Below, piece by piece: positions 1 through 6,572 of a DNA stretch of 12,352 nucleotides. The position numbers were made by a program, and so were the translations under genes. Where the stretch lies: positions 1-12,352 of the forward strand of contig CAIKID010000316.1 of assembly GCA_903827345.1 (NCBI GenBank), given 5' to 3'. The stretch comes from an uncultured Actinomycetes bacterium (lineage in GTDB: Bacteria; Actinomycetota; Actinomycetes; Nanopelagicales; Nanopelagicaceae). The first letter of the stretch is position 1. Each line of letters opens with the position of its first letter. The notes below the pieces were generated by a model, which was not told the origin of the DNA, made no database searches, and saw only the letters and a list, made by a program, of their open reading frames with translations.

Positions 1-432
1 ATTCGAAGCACCAATAACAATACTTTCAAAAATATATCTCGGTTTGATTTGAGATTGTTCTGCTGGAGATTTTGAGCCTAAATAACGGCCAGTACCACTC
101 TTAGGTTGTAGCTCGGGCACACTCTCATCAATAAGTTCTTCAGGAGGGGTTACCGTCTCTAAATTTTCATCGACCGTTACTGCAATATTTATCTTTTGAC
201 CTAACTGGTTTGTGAGAATTTCATTAAGAGCAGATTTAACACGTAACTCCAAGAAATCTTTTGCAAATTGATTTGGAGTATTAAGGAGGAGGGTCGCGCC
301 TCCTTCACTTTGAAGGAGCCCAAGGGGCTTAGTCAGAGCCAAGAAAGCTCGATGTTGAGGGGACTCCGCAGCCATTGCTTCAATGACCAACGCCCACAAG
401 GTGTTGAGATCAACCTCTTCTAATAAAGCCAT
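1..432 (-). CDS. dnaA: Chromosomal replication initiator DnaA, N-terminal part (gene runs off the left edge)
   Basis: The reverse complement gives 144 open codons from an ATG at 432 with no stop before the window edge. Residues 1 to about 88 look like DnaA domain I, the helicase-loading and oligomerisation domain. Residues about 89-129 form a short, acidic, Pro-rich linker (domain II). The last 15 visible residues, from K130 (KPRYIFESIVIGASN), are the hallmark opening of the AAA+ domain III, seen in DnaA proteins as PRYtFdtFViGasN. The ATPase core and the DNA-binding domain lie outside the window. DnaA opens the origin by binding the 9-mer boxes found just upstream at 487-610. A weak purine stretch (GGGGTTGG) precedes the start, and no better in-frame start exists upstream. 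The linker is much shorter than in Streptomyces. Divergent orientation to rpmH is normal for Actinobacteria. Confidence 0.95.
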   Translation of the reverse strand, partial: MALLEEVDLNTLWALVIEAMAAESPQHRAFLALTKPLGLLQSEGGATLLLNTPNQFAKDFLELRVKSALNEILTNQLGQKINIAVTVDENLETVTPPEELIDESVPELQPKSGTGRYLGSKSPAEQSQIKPRYIFESIVIGASN

Positions 433-486
433 TCCAACCCCAGACCGAGCACTAGTAAAAACCTCTAAAAGCAGAATCTCAGAGAG

Positions 487-507
487 TTATCCCCAAAGTT
501 ATCCACA
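487..507 (+). promoter_or_regulatory. Tandem pair of DnaA boxes
   Basis: TTATCCCCA (487-495) and TTATCCACA (499-507) lie in the same orientation, 12 bp apart start to start, about 55 bp upstream of the dnaA start codon. The second matches the consensus perfectly; the first differs at one position. Closely spaced tandem boxes favour cooperative DnaA binding, and their nearness to dnaA could also allow autoregulation. That role is inferred. Confidence 0.85.
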
Positions 508-552
508 GCCTGTGGTCTAAACCCCGCATTGAGGGTCGGGAGGCGCGAAACC

Positions 553-561
553 TGTGGATAG
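553..561 (-). promoter_or_regulatory. DnaA box, inverted, one mismatch
   Basis: The plus strand reads TGTGGATAG, which is CTATCCACA on the minus strand: eight of nine match TTATCCACA. It faces the tandem pair at 487-507. A weaker inverted candidate, TTTTCCCCA, is at 582-590. Confidence 0.7.
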
Positions 562-601
562 AGCGCGAACCTATGGCTCCCTGGGGAAAAGCGCAAGTGG
601 T

Positions 602-610
602 TTATCCACA
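602..610 (+). promoter_or_regulatory. DnaA box, perfect consensus
   Basis: This is a perfect TTATCCACA 9-mer, about 90 bp upstream of the rpmH start. Together with 499-507 it is the strongest box visible in the intergenic region. Confidence 0.85.
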
Positions 611-700
611 CCAATTCGGCTAATCTTGCCCTTCCGTTGTGGCCCTAGCTGGTGCCAACCCCGAATCCATCTTTAACAGCTAGGAGAAAAAGAGGAACTT

Positions 701-838
701 ATGAGCAAGCGTACCTATCAGCCTAATAACCGTAAGCGCGCCAAGAAGCATGGCTTCCGTGCCCGCATGGCCACTCGTGGTGGACGAGCAGTTCTATCGT
801 CCCGCCGCGCAAAGGGTCGCACTCACATCTCAGCTTAA
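701..838 (+). CDS. rpmH: Ribosomal protein L34 (bL34)
   Basis: The gene encodes 45 residues starting MSKRTYQPNNRKRAKKHGFR, which is the L34 signature. It continues with the family's Arg/Lys-rich body and ends THISA. L34 is a small basic protein of the 50S subunit that packs against 23S rRNA. The length is typical. The ATG at 701 follows a purine-rich ribosome-binding region, with AGGAG at 682-686 and GAGG at 692-695 about 5 bases before the start. It is the first gene of the rpmH-rnpA-yidD-yidC series and lies directly beside the putative origin, divergent from dnaA, as in nearly all Actinobacteria. Confidence 0.98.
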   Translation: MSKRTYQPNNRKRAKKHGFRARMATRGGRAVLSSRRAKGRTHISA

Positions 839-841
839 ATC

Positions 842-1183
842 GTGCTTCCAGCATCCAACCGTATGCGCCGAGGCCAAGATTTTTCCAGAACCACCAAGAC
901 CGGGCATCGGGCTACCTCCGATTTATTAGTTCTCTACTTTTTGACGCATGAGCAATTGCCGAGCGAGCCGCAAGTTGGATTAATTATTAACAAGAGCGTC
1001 GGTGGATCGGTCACACGCCATCGCATCGCCCGCCAATTGCGCCACGCAATGGCAGAACATGTAAAAGATCTGCAACCGCACACCCAAGTTGTAATCCGAG
1101 TCTTAAAGAATCAAAACGATTATCGATCCGATCTATTAGTGTTGATTGCAAAAGTTATAAAGAGAACCGGCGCTCATCAATGA
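842..1183 (+). CDS. rnpA: Ribonuclease P protein component
   Basis: The gene encodes 113 residues from a GTG start only 3 bp after the rpmH stop. There is no separate Shine-Dalgarno site, so translation is probably coupled. The start fits the family: MLPASNRMRRGQDF resembles the usual opening MLPxxxRmRrs.dF. The conserved basic helix appears as VTRHRIARQLRHAM (residues 57-70), the counterpart of the RNR motif that contacts the RNase P RNA. The protein helps the catalytic RNA bind pre-tRNA and remove 5' leaders. The last codon overlaps the yidD start (ATGA). The rnpB RNA gene is not in the window. Confidence 0.96.
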   Translation: MLPASNRMRRGQDFSRTTKTGHRATSDLLVLYFLTHEQLPSEPQVGLIINKSVGGSVTRHRIARQLRHAMAEHVKDLQPHTQVVIRVLKNQNDYRSDLLVLIAKVIKRTGAHQ

Positions 1184-1425
1184 AGAAGCTTTTGATCGCA
1201 CCTATTAGATTCTGGCAGATCTTCATCTCTTCAAATATGTCCCCCCGGTGTAAATATTTCCCATCTTGTTCGCAATACACAATCGACGCGATCAATGAAT
1301 TTGGTTTAAAAGGTTTGGCAATGGGTGTGTGGCGGATTCTCCGTTGTAATCCATGGTCACATGGCGGGGTCGATTACGCCGGCGGTAAGCGAGTTGTCTA
1401 CGAACATCTAAAGGGAGCTAAATAA
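1180..1425 (+). CDS. yidD: Membrane protein insertion efficiency factor YidD
   Basis: The gene encodes 81 residues, the usual size for this family. The DUF37/YidD hallmarks are clear: the N-terminal amphipathic helix (residues 1-18), then CKYFPSCSQYTIDAI (residues 24-38), G..R..RCNPW (residues 50-59) and GG.D. Cysteines 24, 30 and 56 are the family's conserved ones. YidD sits at the inner face of the membrane and assists YidC-dependent insertion. Its start overlaps the rnpA stop by 4 bases and its stop overlaps the yidC start by 1 base (TAATG), so the genes are translationally coupled. Confidence 0.96.
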   Translation: MKKLLIAPIRFWQIFISSNMSPRCKYFPSCSQYTIDAINEFGLKGLAMGVWRILRCNPWSHGGVDYAGGKRVVYEHLKGAK

Positions 1426-2348
1426 TGAACGCGATACTGCACCCCCTGTACTACGCGGTTACATGGGTTATGGTCACTTTCCACACCATGCTCGGTTGGA
1501 TGCTCGGCAAAGATTCACACGAATCCCTTAAGTGGACCCTTTCCATTGTTCTTCTCGTTGTTTTAATTCGAGTAATTCTGATCCCACTCTTTGTGAAGCA
1601 GATTAAATCGCAGCGGGCCATGACCGCGCTGCAACCACATATGAAAGAGATTCAGAAGAAGCATAAAGATGATCGTCAAAAGCAATCTGAAGAGATGATG
1701 AAGCTCTATAAAGAGCATAAGACCAACCCGCTGGCTCCATGCCTGCCATTGCTCGCACAAGCCCCAATTTTCTTCGCCCTCTTTAGAGTGTTGAGTGGAA
1801 TTGCCAGTAACAAGTCATATGTTCCCAACGTATTAACCGCAAAACTTTTAACTACTGCACACGACGCTAAGTTTTTAAGTGCGCCGATTTCAGATAGTTT
1901 TCTTAGTCATAACGCGACGACCGGAACTAAGGTCGTTACCGTCTGCCTGATTGCATTTATGTCGGCCACGACATTTATCACCCAACGCCAATTGATGGTC
2001 AAAGGAATGCCAAAGCTCGACCCATCGAATAACATGATGGCGCAACAACAGAAAATTATGTTGTATGTGTTCCCATTCATCTTTGCTATCTCTGGTGTGA
2101 ACTTTCCAATTGGTGTTCTGATCTACTGGTCAACGACAAACCTCTGGACCTTTGGTCAGCAGTACTACGTCATCAAGAGAAACCCAACACCGGGCTCACC
2201 TGCCTATGAAGAGCTACAACGCAAACGCGGAATTACTGAGGCGGGGGATACGCAGACACCCGAAGGCATGACTGAGGCGGAGCGGGAAGCTGAGGCAGCC
2301 AAGAGCCGGCAACGCCAGCAGCCCAAAAAGAAGAAACCCCGTAAATAG
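1425..2348 (+). CDS. yidC: Membrane protein insertase YidC (Oxa1 family)
   Basis: The gene encodes 307 residues. An N-terminal hydrophobic anchor (about 8-28) is followed by the conserved core with hydrophobic segments near 37-57, 105-127, 167-186 and 210-245. The first core helix has R49 in LIRVILIPL, the conserved positive charge of the hydrophilic groove that receives substrates. A charged coiled hairpin (about 62-100) follows, as in other YidC proteins. NPLAPCLPLLAQAPIFFALF (101-120) is typical of the actinobacterial branch. The C-terminal tail ends in a strongly basic stretch (QQPKKKKPRK), which in other YidC proteins helps ribosome contact; the role here is inferred. There is no lipobox. 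The protein inserts and folds membrane proteins, alone or with SecYEG. Confidence 0.96.
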   Translation: MNAILHPLYYAVTWVMVTFHTMLGWMLGKDSHESLKWTLSIVLLVVLIRVILIPLFVKQIKSQRAMTALQPHMKEIQKKHKDDRQKQSEEMMKLYKEHKTNPLAPCLPLLAQAPIFFALFRVLSGIASNKSYVPNVLTAKLLTTAHDAKFLSAPISDSFLSHNATTGTKVVTVCLIAFMSATTFITQRQLMVKGMPKLDPSNNMMAQQQKIMLYVFPFIFAISGVNFPIGVLIYWSTTNLWTFGQQYYVIKRNPTPGSPAYEELQRKRGITEAGDTQTPEGMTEAEREAEAAKSRQRQQPKKKKPRK

Positions 2349-2405
2349 CCGTTAAATGCTTACAAAATATAACAAAAGGTTTAAAACCGACAGAAAGGCA
2401 GCATA

Positions 2406-2924
2406 ATGACAGAGACCGAGATAGTTCCTGAGACCGAGGCCGTAGTAGAGACCCCAAAAAAGTCCCTCATCGCTCGTTTGGAAGAAGAGGGCGATGTCGC
2501 CGCGGATTACCTCGAGGGGCTGCTCGATATTGCCGACCTTGATGGGGATATTGATATTGATGTAGAGAATGAACGCGCCGCACTGGCGATCGCCGGTGGC
2601 GCCCTCTCCCACCTCGTAGGAGATAGTGGCGAGGTACTTGATGCGCTCCAGGAGCTCACCCGCTTGGCGGTTCAAACCTCCCTGGGCGAGCGTTCCCGTT
2701 TAATGCTGGATATCGATAACTTTCGCAGTAATAAGAAGATCGAACTCACCAAATTGGCACATGAGATCGCAGATGAGGTTAAATCCTCTGGTGAGCAGGT
2801 AAAACTCAAACCAATGAATGCTTTTGAACGAAAAGTGATCCACGATACAATCCAAGAGATTGGTTTGACGAGCGAATCAGAGGGCGAAGAACCAAACCGT
2901 TGCGTGGTGGTTCTACCAGCTTGA
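2406..2924 (+). CDS. jag: RNA-binding protein Jag/KhpB (KH and R3H domains)
   Basis: The gene encodes 172 residues: an acidic N-terminus (1-50), a KH-like domain (about 50-105) containing GDSGEVLDALQELTRLAV, and an R3H domain (about 110-172) with the R-xxx-H signature at R142 and H146 (ERKVIHDT). The ending SESEGEEPNRCVVVLPA matches the family's conserved C-terminus, where a second Arg is common at the Cys position. Jag/KhpB proteins bind RNA and in Gram-positive bacteria influence cell division and elongation. The ATG at 2406 has GAAAGG at 2393-2398 as ribosome-binding site. The 57 bp gap after yidC is the largest in this gene series and is AT-rich. In the KH loop the usual GxxG basic residues are replaced by Asp-Ser, which could weaken RNA binding. 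Confidence 0.93.
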   Translation: MTETEIVPETEAVVETPKKSLIARLEEEGDVAADYLEGLLDIADLDGDIDIDVENERAALAIAGGALSHLVGDSGEVLDALQELTRLAVQTSLGERSRLMLDIDNFRSNKKIELTKLAHEIADEVKSSGEQVKLKPMNAFERKVIHDTIQEIGLTSESEGEEPNRCVVVLPA

Positions 2925-3523
2925 TCGTTTCACGTGAAACACTCCTAGAGAGTTACTTCAAAGAGAGCCCTGAGAAGGCCGATCGGTATGCAGAGATCCT
3001 TGGAACATGGGGGATTGAACGCGGATTGATTGGCCCTAAAGAGGGGGAGCGTATCTGGGAGCGCCACATCGCAAATTCACTCCCGGTCACAACCTTGATT
3101 CCAACAGGAGTGCGGGTGGCCGATATTGGCTCCGGGGCGGGACTTCCTGGAATTGTGATTGCACTAGCACGACCCGATCTTGAGGTTTTCCTCATTGAGC
3201 CACTGCAGCGCCGCGTGGATTTCTTACTCGAGGTCATCGGGCTACTTGAACTACCAATAACGGTAATTCGTGGCAAGGCGGAGAGCGTTAAAAAGAGTTT
3301 TGAGGTGGTTACCGCTCGAGCTGTGGCGCCGCTACCCAAGTTATTGGCTATCTCTTGGCATCTCGTTAAAGCCGAGGGAGCCCTGCTCGCCATTAAGGGA
3401 GAGGGAGCCCAAGCGGAGATTGACTCAACTGAGCCTAAAAAACACTCCATAACAAGGCTTCACACCATTGAATTGCCCGGATTTGATATCTCACGTGTTA
3501 TTGAGGTCAGAAAGACTGCTTAA
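2921..3523 (+). CDS. rsmG: 16S rRNA (guanine-N7) methyltransferase RsmG (GidB)
   Basis: The protein has 200 residues from a TTG at 2921, which overlaps the jag stop (TTGA). An alternative in-frame TTG at 2900 adds seven residues. I prefer 2921 because about 22 residues then precede DRYAEILGTWGIERGLIGPKE, as in actinobacterial homologues. IWERHIANS (45-53) and the AdoMet-binding loop VADIGSGAGLPGIVIAL (66-82) are diagnostic, followed by the acidic strand end LIEP (91-94) and VVTARAVAPLPKL (129-141). The enzyme methylates N7 of a guanine in the 530 loop of 16S rRNA (G527 in E. coli); its loss gives low-level streptomycin resistance in several bacteria. The start region contains parS site 1, so the N-terminal codons are constrained by ParB binding. 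It stops 8 bp before parA. Confidence 0.94.
   Translation: MIVSRETLLESYFKESPEKADRYAEILGTWGIERGLIGPKEGERIWERHIANSLPVTTLIPTGVRVADIGSGAGLPGIVIALARPDLEVFLIEPLQRRVDFLLEVIGLLELPITVIRGKAESVKKSFEVVTARAVAPLPKLLAISWHLVKAEGALLAIKGEGAQAEIDSTEPKKHSITRLHTIELPGFDISRVIEVRKTA
2926..2941. promoter_or_regulatory. parS: parS site 1 (ParB-binding centromere)
   Basis: CGTTTCACGTGAAACA matches 15 of 16 positions of the bacterial parS consensus TGTTTCACGTGAAACA. The inner 14 bp form a perfect palindrome. It begins 2 bp after the jag stop and lies within the first codons of rsmG, where it reads as Val-Ser-Arg-Glu-Thr. ParB, encoded 1.5 kb downstream, should load here. Confidence 0.95.
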
Positions 3524-3531
3524 CTACACCC

Positions 3532-4410
3532 ATGAGTGATTCACGTGAAACACCGAAGGTCGAGGAGCGCAAACTCATCGGAGTACGGCGTCTAAAAGAG
3601 CCGATGCCACAACCCATCAAAACCCGGATATTTACCGTGGCCAACCAAAAAGGCGGGGTGGGAAAGACCACTTCAGCGGTAAATCTCGCAGCTGCCATGG
3701 CGATGGGAGGGCTAAAAGTCCTCGTTATTGATTTAGACCCACAAGGAAATGCCTGTACCGCACTCGGCGTTGATCGCAATAGAACCCCCGGCATGTATGA
3801 AGTCTTGGTCGATGAGGTTGATCTCTCGCAAACAATCCAAAAGGTTGCGGGTTTTCCCAGTCTGGAATGTGCTCCCGCAAACCGAGAACTCGCCGGAGCT
3901 GAAATCGCCCTCGTCACATTTGTGGCTCGCGAAAGTATTCTTAAAGGTGCGCTCTTGAAATATCTCGGCGAGCGAGATGCCCGCGGAGATCGTCTGGATT
4001 ATGTAATTATCGATTGCCCACCAAGTTTGGGTCTACTCACTATCAACGCGCTAACGGCGGCGGAAGAAGTACTAGTTCCTATTCAATGTGAGTATTACTC
4101 GCTCGAAGGAATTTCATTACTTATGGAGACCCTAGGAAAGATTCAAAGGGCGCTTAATCCTTTGGTTCGCGTCAGCACAATTCTTTTAACAATGTTTGAT
4201 TCGCGTACCCGTTTAGCAAACGATGTTGCAGATGATGTACGACGCCACTTTCCTAATGAATTAATTGATATTCCAATACCACGCGCAGTGCGAGTGTCAG
4301 AGGCCCCATCTTTTAATCAAACTGTTATGACATACGACGCAGCATCCCCAGGTGCGATTGCATATATGGGAGCGGCGCGCGAGATTGCACGGAGAGGATC
4401 TGCAGCATGA
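3532..4410 (+). CDS. parA: Chromosome partitioning ATPase ParA (Soj)
   Basis: The gene encodes 292 residues. A roughly 30-residue N-terminal extension precedes the ATPase core, a common arrangement in Actinobacteria. The deviant Walker A motif KGGVGKTT is at residues 40-47 with the signature lysine K40. Switch region DLDPQGN is at 67-73, and Walker B VIIDCPPS at 158-165. ATP-bound ParA dimers bind the nucleoid nonspecifically, and ParB stimulates hydrolysis, pulling the origin region along. The ATG at 3532 has no good Shine-Dalgarno site. An internal ATG at 3604 (codon 25) is possible but would discard the extension and the parS-encoded codons. It ends with ATGA overlap into parB, so ParA and ParB are translationally coupled. 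Confidence 0.97.
   Translation: MSDSRETPKVEERKLIGVRRLKEPMPQPIKTRIFTVANQKGGVGKTTSAVNLAAAMAMGGLKVLVIDLDPQGNACTALGVDRNRTPGMYEVLVDEVDLSQTIQKVAGFPSLECAPANRELAGAEIALVTFVARESILKGALLKYLGERDARGDRLDYVIIDCPPSLGLLTINALTAAEEVLVPIQCEYYSLEGISLLMETLGKIQRALNPLVRVSTILLTMFDSRTRLANDVADDVRRHFPNELIDIPIPRAVRVSEAPSFNQTVMTYDAASPGAIAYMGAAREIARRGSAA
3537..3552. promoter_or_regulatory. parS: parS site 2 (ParB-binding centromere)
   Basis: TGATTCACGTGAAACA matches 15 of 16 positions of the parS consensus. It lies inside codons 2-7 of parA and reads Asp-Ser-Arg-Glu-Thr. It is 611 bp from parS site 1, in the same reading frame relative to its host gene. Confidence 0.95.
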
Positions 4411-5285
4411 GCGCAGCACGCAAGGGAGGTTTGGGACGCGGATTAGATGCCCTGATTCCAACAACAACTATTGGTGATGTAGTAAATAACTCTGGAGTCA
4501 TCGCAGGCACCGCTCTGGAAATAGATATCAACGCAGTGCAACCAAATAGCAAACAACCACGTACTTATTTTGATGAACGCGCCCTTGCAGAATTAGCAGC
4601 CTCGATTAAAGAGGTTGGCGTCATGCAACCCCCAGTGGTGCGGGATTTGGGAAATGGCCGTTATGAATTAATTATGGGCGAACGCAGGTTACGTGCCTCC
4701 AAATTAGCAGGGTTAAAAACTATTCCAGTCATTCTCCGTGCATCAACAGATAATGAGATGTTACGAGAGGCGTTACTCGAAAATATCCATCGCAGTGAAC
4801 TCAATCCCCTGGAAGAGGCAGCTGCATATCAAAACTTACTCAACGACTTTGGATACACCCATGAAGAGCTAGCGCTAAAGATTGGAAAATCTCGACCTGT
4901 TATTACTAATACCTTACGCCTCTTAAATCTGCCTGCCTCTGTGCAAAGGCGAGTAGCAATTGGAATTCTCTCTGCAGGGCATGCGCGCGCGTTACTCTCA
5001 CTGACAAATGCCGCAGAGATAGAAGCGCTGGCAAATCGCATTGTTGCAGAAGGCCTCAGCGTTCGTGCTGTTGAAGAGATTGTTGCCACAAGCGACGGTA
5101 AAGAGAAGGGCGAAAAAGCAAAGCGCCACACTTCGCCTAGCCCGCAACTCAAAGAATTAGGTGATCAGCTAGGAAATAGACTCGATACTCGAGTCACCAT
5201 CGAATTAGGAAAACAGAAAGGCAAGATCACTATCGAATTTGCCGATGAAGAGGATTTGCGGCGAATCACACAACTATTTAAATAA
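4407..5285 (+). CDS. parB: Chromosome partitioning protein ParB (CTP-dependent clamp)
   Basis: The gene encodes 292 residues with the full ParB layout. The N-terminal KGGLGRGLDALIP (6-18) is the ParA-contacting peptide. The CTPase domain carries GVMQPPVV (71-78), GERRLRA (91-97) and ENIHRSELNP (125-134), the nucleotide-binding boxes. A helix-turn-helix spans about 150-175 (THEELALKIGKSRPVITNTL) and reads parS. A charged linker (about 228-248) leads to the C-terminal dimerisation domain (about 250-292). ParB loads at parS, closes as a CTP clamp and spreads, and activates ParA. Two parS sites lie within 1.5 kb upstream. Its stop overlaps the end of the convergent aminotransferase gene by 8 bp, leaving no room for a terminator between them. 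Confidence 0.97.
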   Translation: MSAARKGGLGRGLDALIPTTTIGDVVNNSGVIAGTALEIDINAVQPNSKQPRTYFDERALAELAASIKEVGVMQPPVVRDLGNGRYELIMGERRLRASKLAGLKTIPVILRASTDNEMLREALLENIHRSELNPLEEAAAYQNLLNDFGYTHEELALKIGKSRPVITNTLRLLNLPASVQRRVAIGILSAGHARALLSLTNAAEIEALANRIVAEGLSVRAVEEIVATSDGKEKGEKAKRHTSPSPQLKELGDQLGNRLDTRVTIELGKQKGKITIEFADEEDLRRITQLFK

Positions 5286-6531
5286 GAGCGCGATTTTCCA
5301 TCTCGGTGCGGATAACTCCACCCAGAGCTTTCACGCCCTCGCGAATTCTCTCCGGGGTGGGGTAACAATAAGCCAGGCGCATCGACCAACTACCAAAACC
5401 ATCGGCATAGAAAGCTGTACCGGGTACGTAAGCAACTTTTGCGGCGATCGCCTTGGGCATAAGGGCGGTCGTATCGATCTCTGGAGGCAAGGTCACCCAG
5501 ATATAAAAACCACCATGTGGCTTGGTCCAAACAGCACCCTCTGGAAAATACTCTTCCAGACTTTCCAACATCGCATCGCGACGGATTTTATAGAGTTTGC
5601 AGAATGAAGCGATTTGATCACGCCAAGGTTGGTCGGCCAAATATCCACTGATAGAGAGTTGAGTGAAATTAGAGGGACAGAGAATCGAACTCTCTGCGGC
5701 AATAACTAGTTTCTCTTTTAAAGCTTGTGGGACAAGAGCCCAGCCAACTCGAAAACCAGGAGCGATCGTCTTTGAAAATGAACCGAGGTAAATTACATTT
5801 TCAGAATCCTGCGCGCGCATCGCATTAGGCGATGGCTTATCGAAACCTAAAAGTCCGTATGGATTATCTTCCACAATGAAAATCTTCTCAGTGGCGCAGA
5901 TCTCCAAAATCTCAGAACGCCTCTCTGCAGGAAGGAGCACCCCAGCAGGATTTTGGTAGTTAGGGATGAGGTAGAGGAATTTAATTTCTTGGCCAGTTTT
6001 ACGGACCGATGCAATGGCAGCTCGGAGCGCATCTGGAATCATTCCATCGTCATCCATTTGCACATGGACCACATTGGCTTCATATTGTTTAAAGGTTCCA
6101 AGTGCGCCCACATAGGAAGGGGCTTCGACGAGCACCACATCACCTGGGTTAATAAAGATGCGAGAGATGAGATCGAGCGCCTGTTGCGAACCAGTAGTAA
6201 CAATGATGTCATCAGGATGGGCGCGGATTCCCTCAAGCGCCATAACGTCACAGATCTGTTCGCGTAACTTGGGATGACCCTGACCACTTCCGTACTGCAG
6301 GGCTTCCTGGCCATTCTCTTTAATAAGTTTTTCGACAACTTCAGCCATCATCTCCATAGGCAGGGCGGAGAGGTTTGGCATACCGCCAGCAAGGGAGACG
6401 ATCTCTGGGCGAGAGGCAACGGCAAAGAGGGCGCGGATCTCACTGGCTTGCATCAACTCAGCGCGATGGGCAAATCGCTGTGTGAGTTGCTGATCTTCAC
6501 CGGTTCGAAAGCGCTTTACCTCATTAGACAT
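5278..6531 (-). CDS. PLP-dependent aminotransferase, class I/II fold
   Basis: The protein has 417 residues from ATG 6531; an in-frame ATG at 6552 adds seven residues. Neither start has a convincing Shine-Dalgarno site. Fold type I motifs are intact: substrate-side SLAGGMPN (46-53), YGSGQGHPKLRE (80-91), N194 in IPNYQNPAG, D222 in VEDNPYG (binds the PLP pyridine nitrogen), the Schiff-base lysine K254 in SFSKTIAPGFRVGW, and R385 in SMRLAY, which holds the substrate carboxylate. The pattern is closest to the 2-aminoadipate/LysN-like and MocR-type aminotransferases, but the amino donor and acceptor cannot be read from sequence. It is the last gene of the minus-strand run, 41 bp after cwlM, and converges on parB with an 8 bp overlap. 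Confidence 0.9.
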   Translation of the reverse strand: MSNEVKRFRTGEDQQLTQRFAHRAELMQASEIRALFAVASRPEIVSLAGGMPNLSALPMEMMAEVVEKLIKENGQEALQYGSGQGHPKLREQICDVMALEGIRAHPDDIIVTTGSQQALDLISRIFINPGDVVLVEAPSYVGALGTFKQYEANVVHVQMDDDGMIPDALRAAIASVRKTGQEIKFLYLIPNYQNPAGVLLPAERRSEILEICATEKIFIVEDNPYGLLGFDKPSPNAMRAQDSENVIYLGSFSKTIAPGFRVGWALVPQALKEKLVIAAESSILCPSNFTQLSISGYLADQPWRDQIASFCKLYKIRRDAMLESLEEYFPEGAVWTKPHGGFYIWVTLPPEIDTTALMPKAIAAKVAYVPGTAFYADGFGSWSMRLAYCYPTPERIREGVKALGGVIRTEMENRALI

Positions 6532-6572
6532 TAGACAATTCTGCCACACCATTCAATGTGTAGGAGTCGCCT

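Larger units (their letters stand above)
433..700. other. oriC: Putative chromosomal origin (oriC), dnaA-rpmH intergenic region
   Basis: This 268 bp gap is the longest non-coding stretch in the window and lies between divergent dnaA and rpmH, a known bacterial origin position. It holds two perfect TTATCCACA boxes (499-507 and 602-610), one TTATCCCCA box (487-495), one inverted box with a single mismatch (553-561, reading CTATCCACA on the minus strand) and a weaker inverted TTTTCCCCA (582-590). I see no strongly AT-rich block that would be an obvious unwinding element. In many Actinobacteria the main origin is in the dnaA-dnaN gap, which is outside the window, so this may be all or only part of the origin. 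It must also carry the divergent promoters for dnaA and rpmH, which I could not place with confidence. Confidence 0.75.

Noticed and set aside
511..519. TGTGGTCTA directly beside the tandem DnaA boxes, possible inverted box
   Set aside because: It has two mismatches to the 9-mer, including the position after GTGG; too weak to call.
2368..2373. TATAAC in the AT-rich yidC-jag spacer as a -10 promoter element
   Set aside because: There is no recognisable -35 element at a suitable distance, and the surrounding sequence is AT-rich enough for a chance match.
2953..3450. A 165-codon open frame on the minus strand opposite rsmG
   Set aside because: It lies fully opposite a clear RsmG gene, the protein is low-complexity Ser/Pro/Arg-rich with no recognisable motif, and there is no start signal.
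3486..3501. A further CACGTG core near the end of rsmG that could be a third parS
   Set aside because: Only about 10 of 16 positions match the parS consensus and the outer palindrome arms are absent.
3507..3917. A 136-codon open frame on the minus strand opposite parA
   Set aside because: It is antisense to the Walker A part of parA and shows no family motif; a reading-frame shadow.
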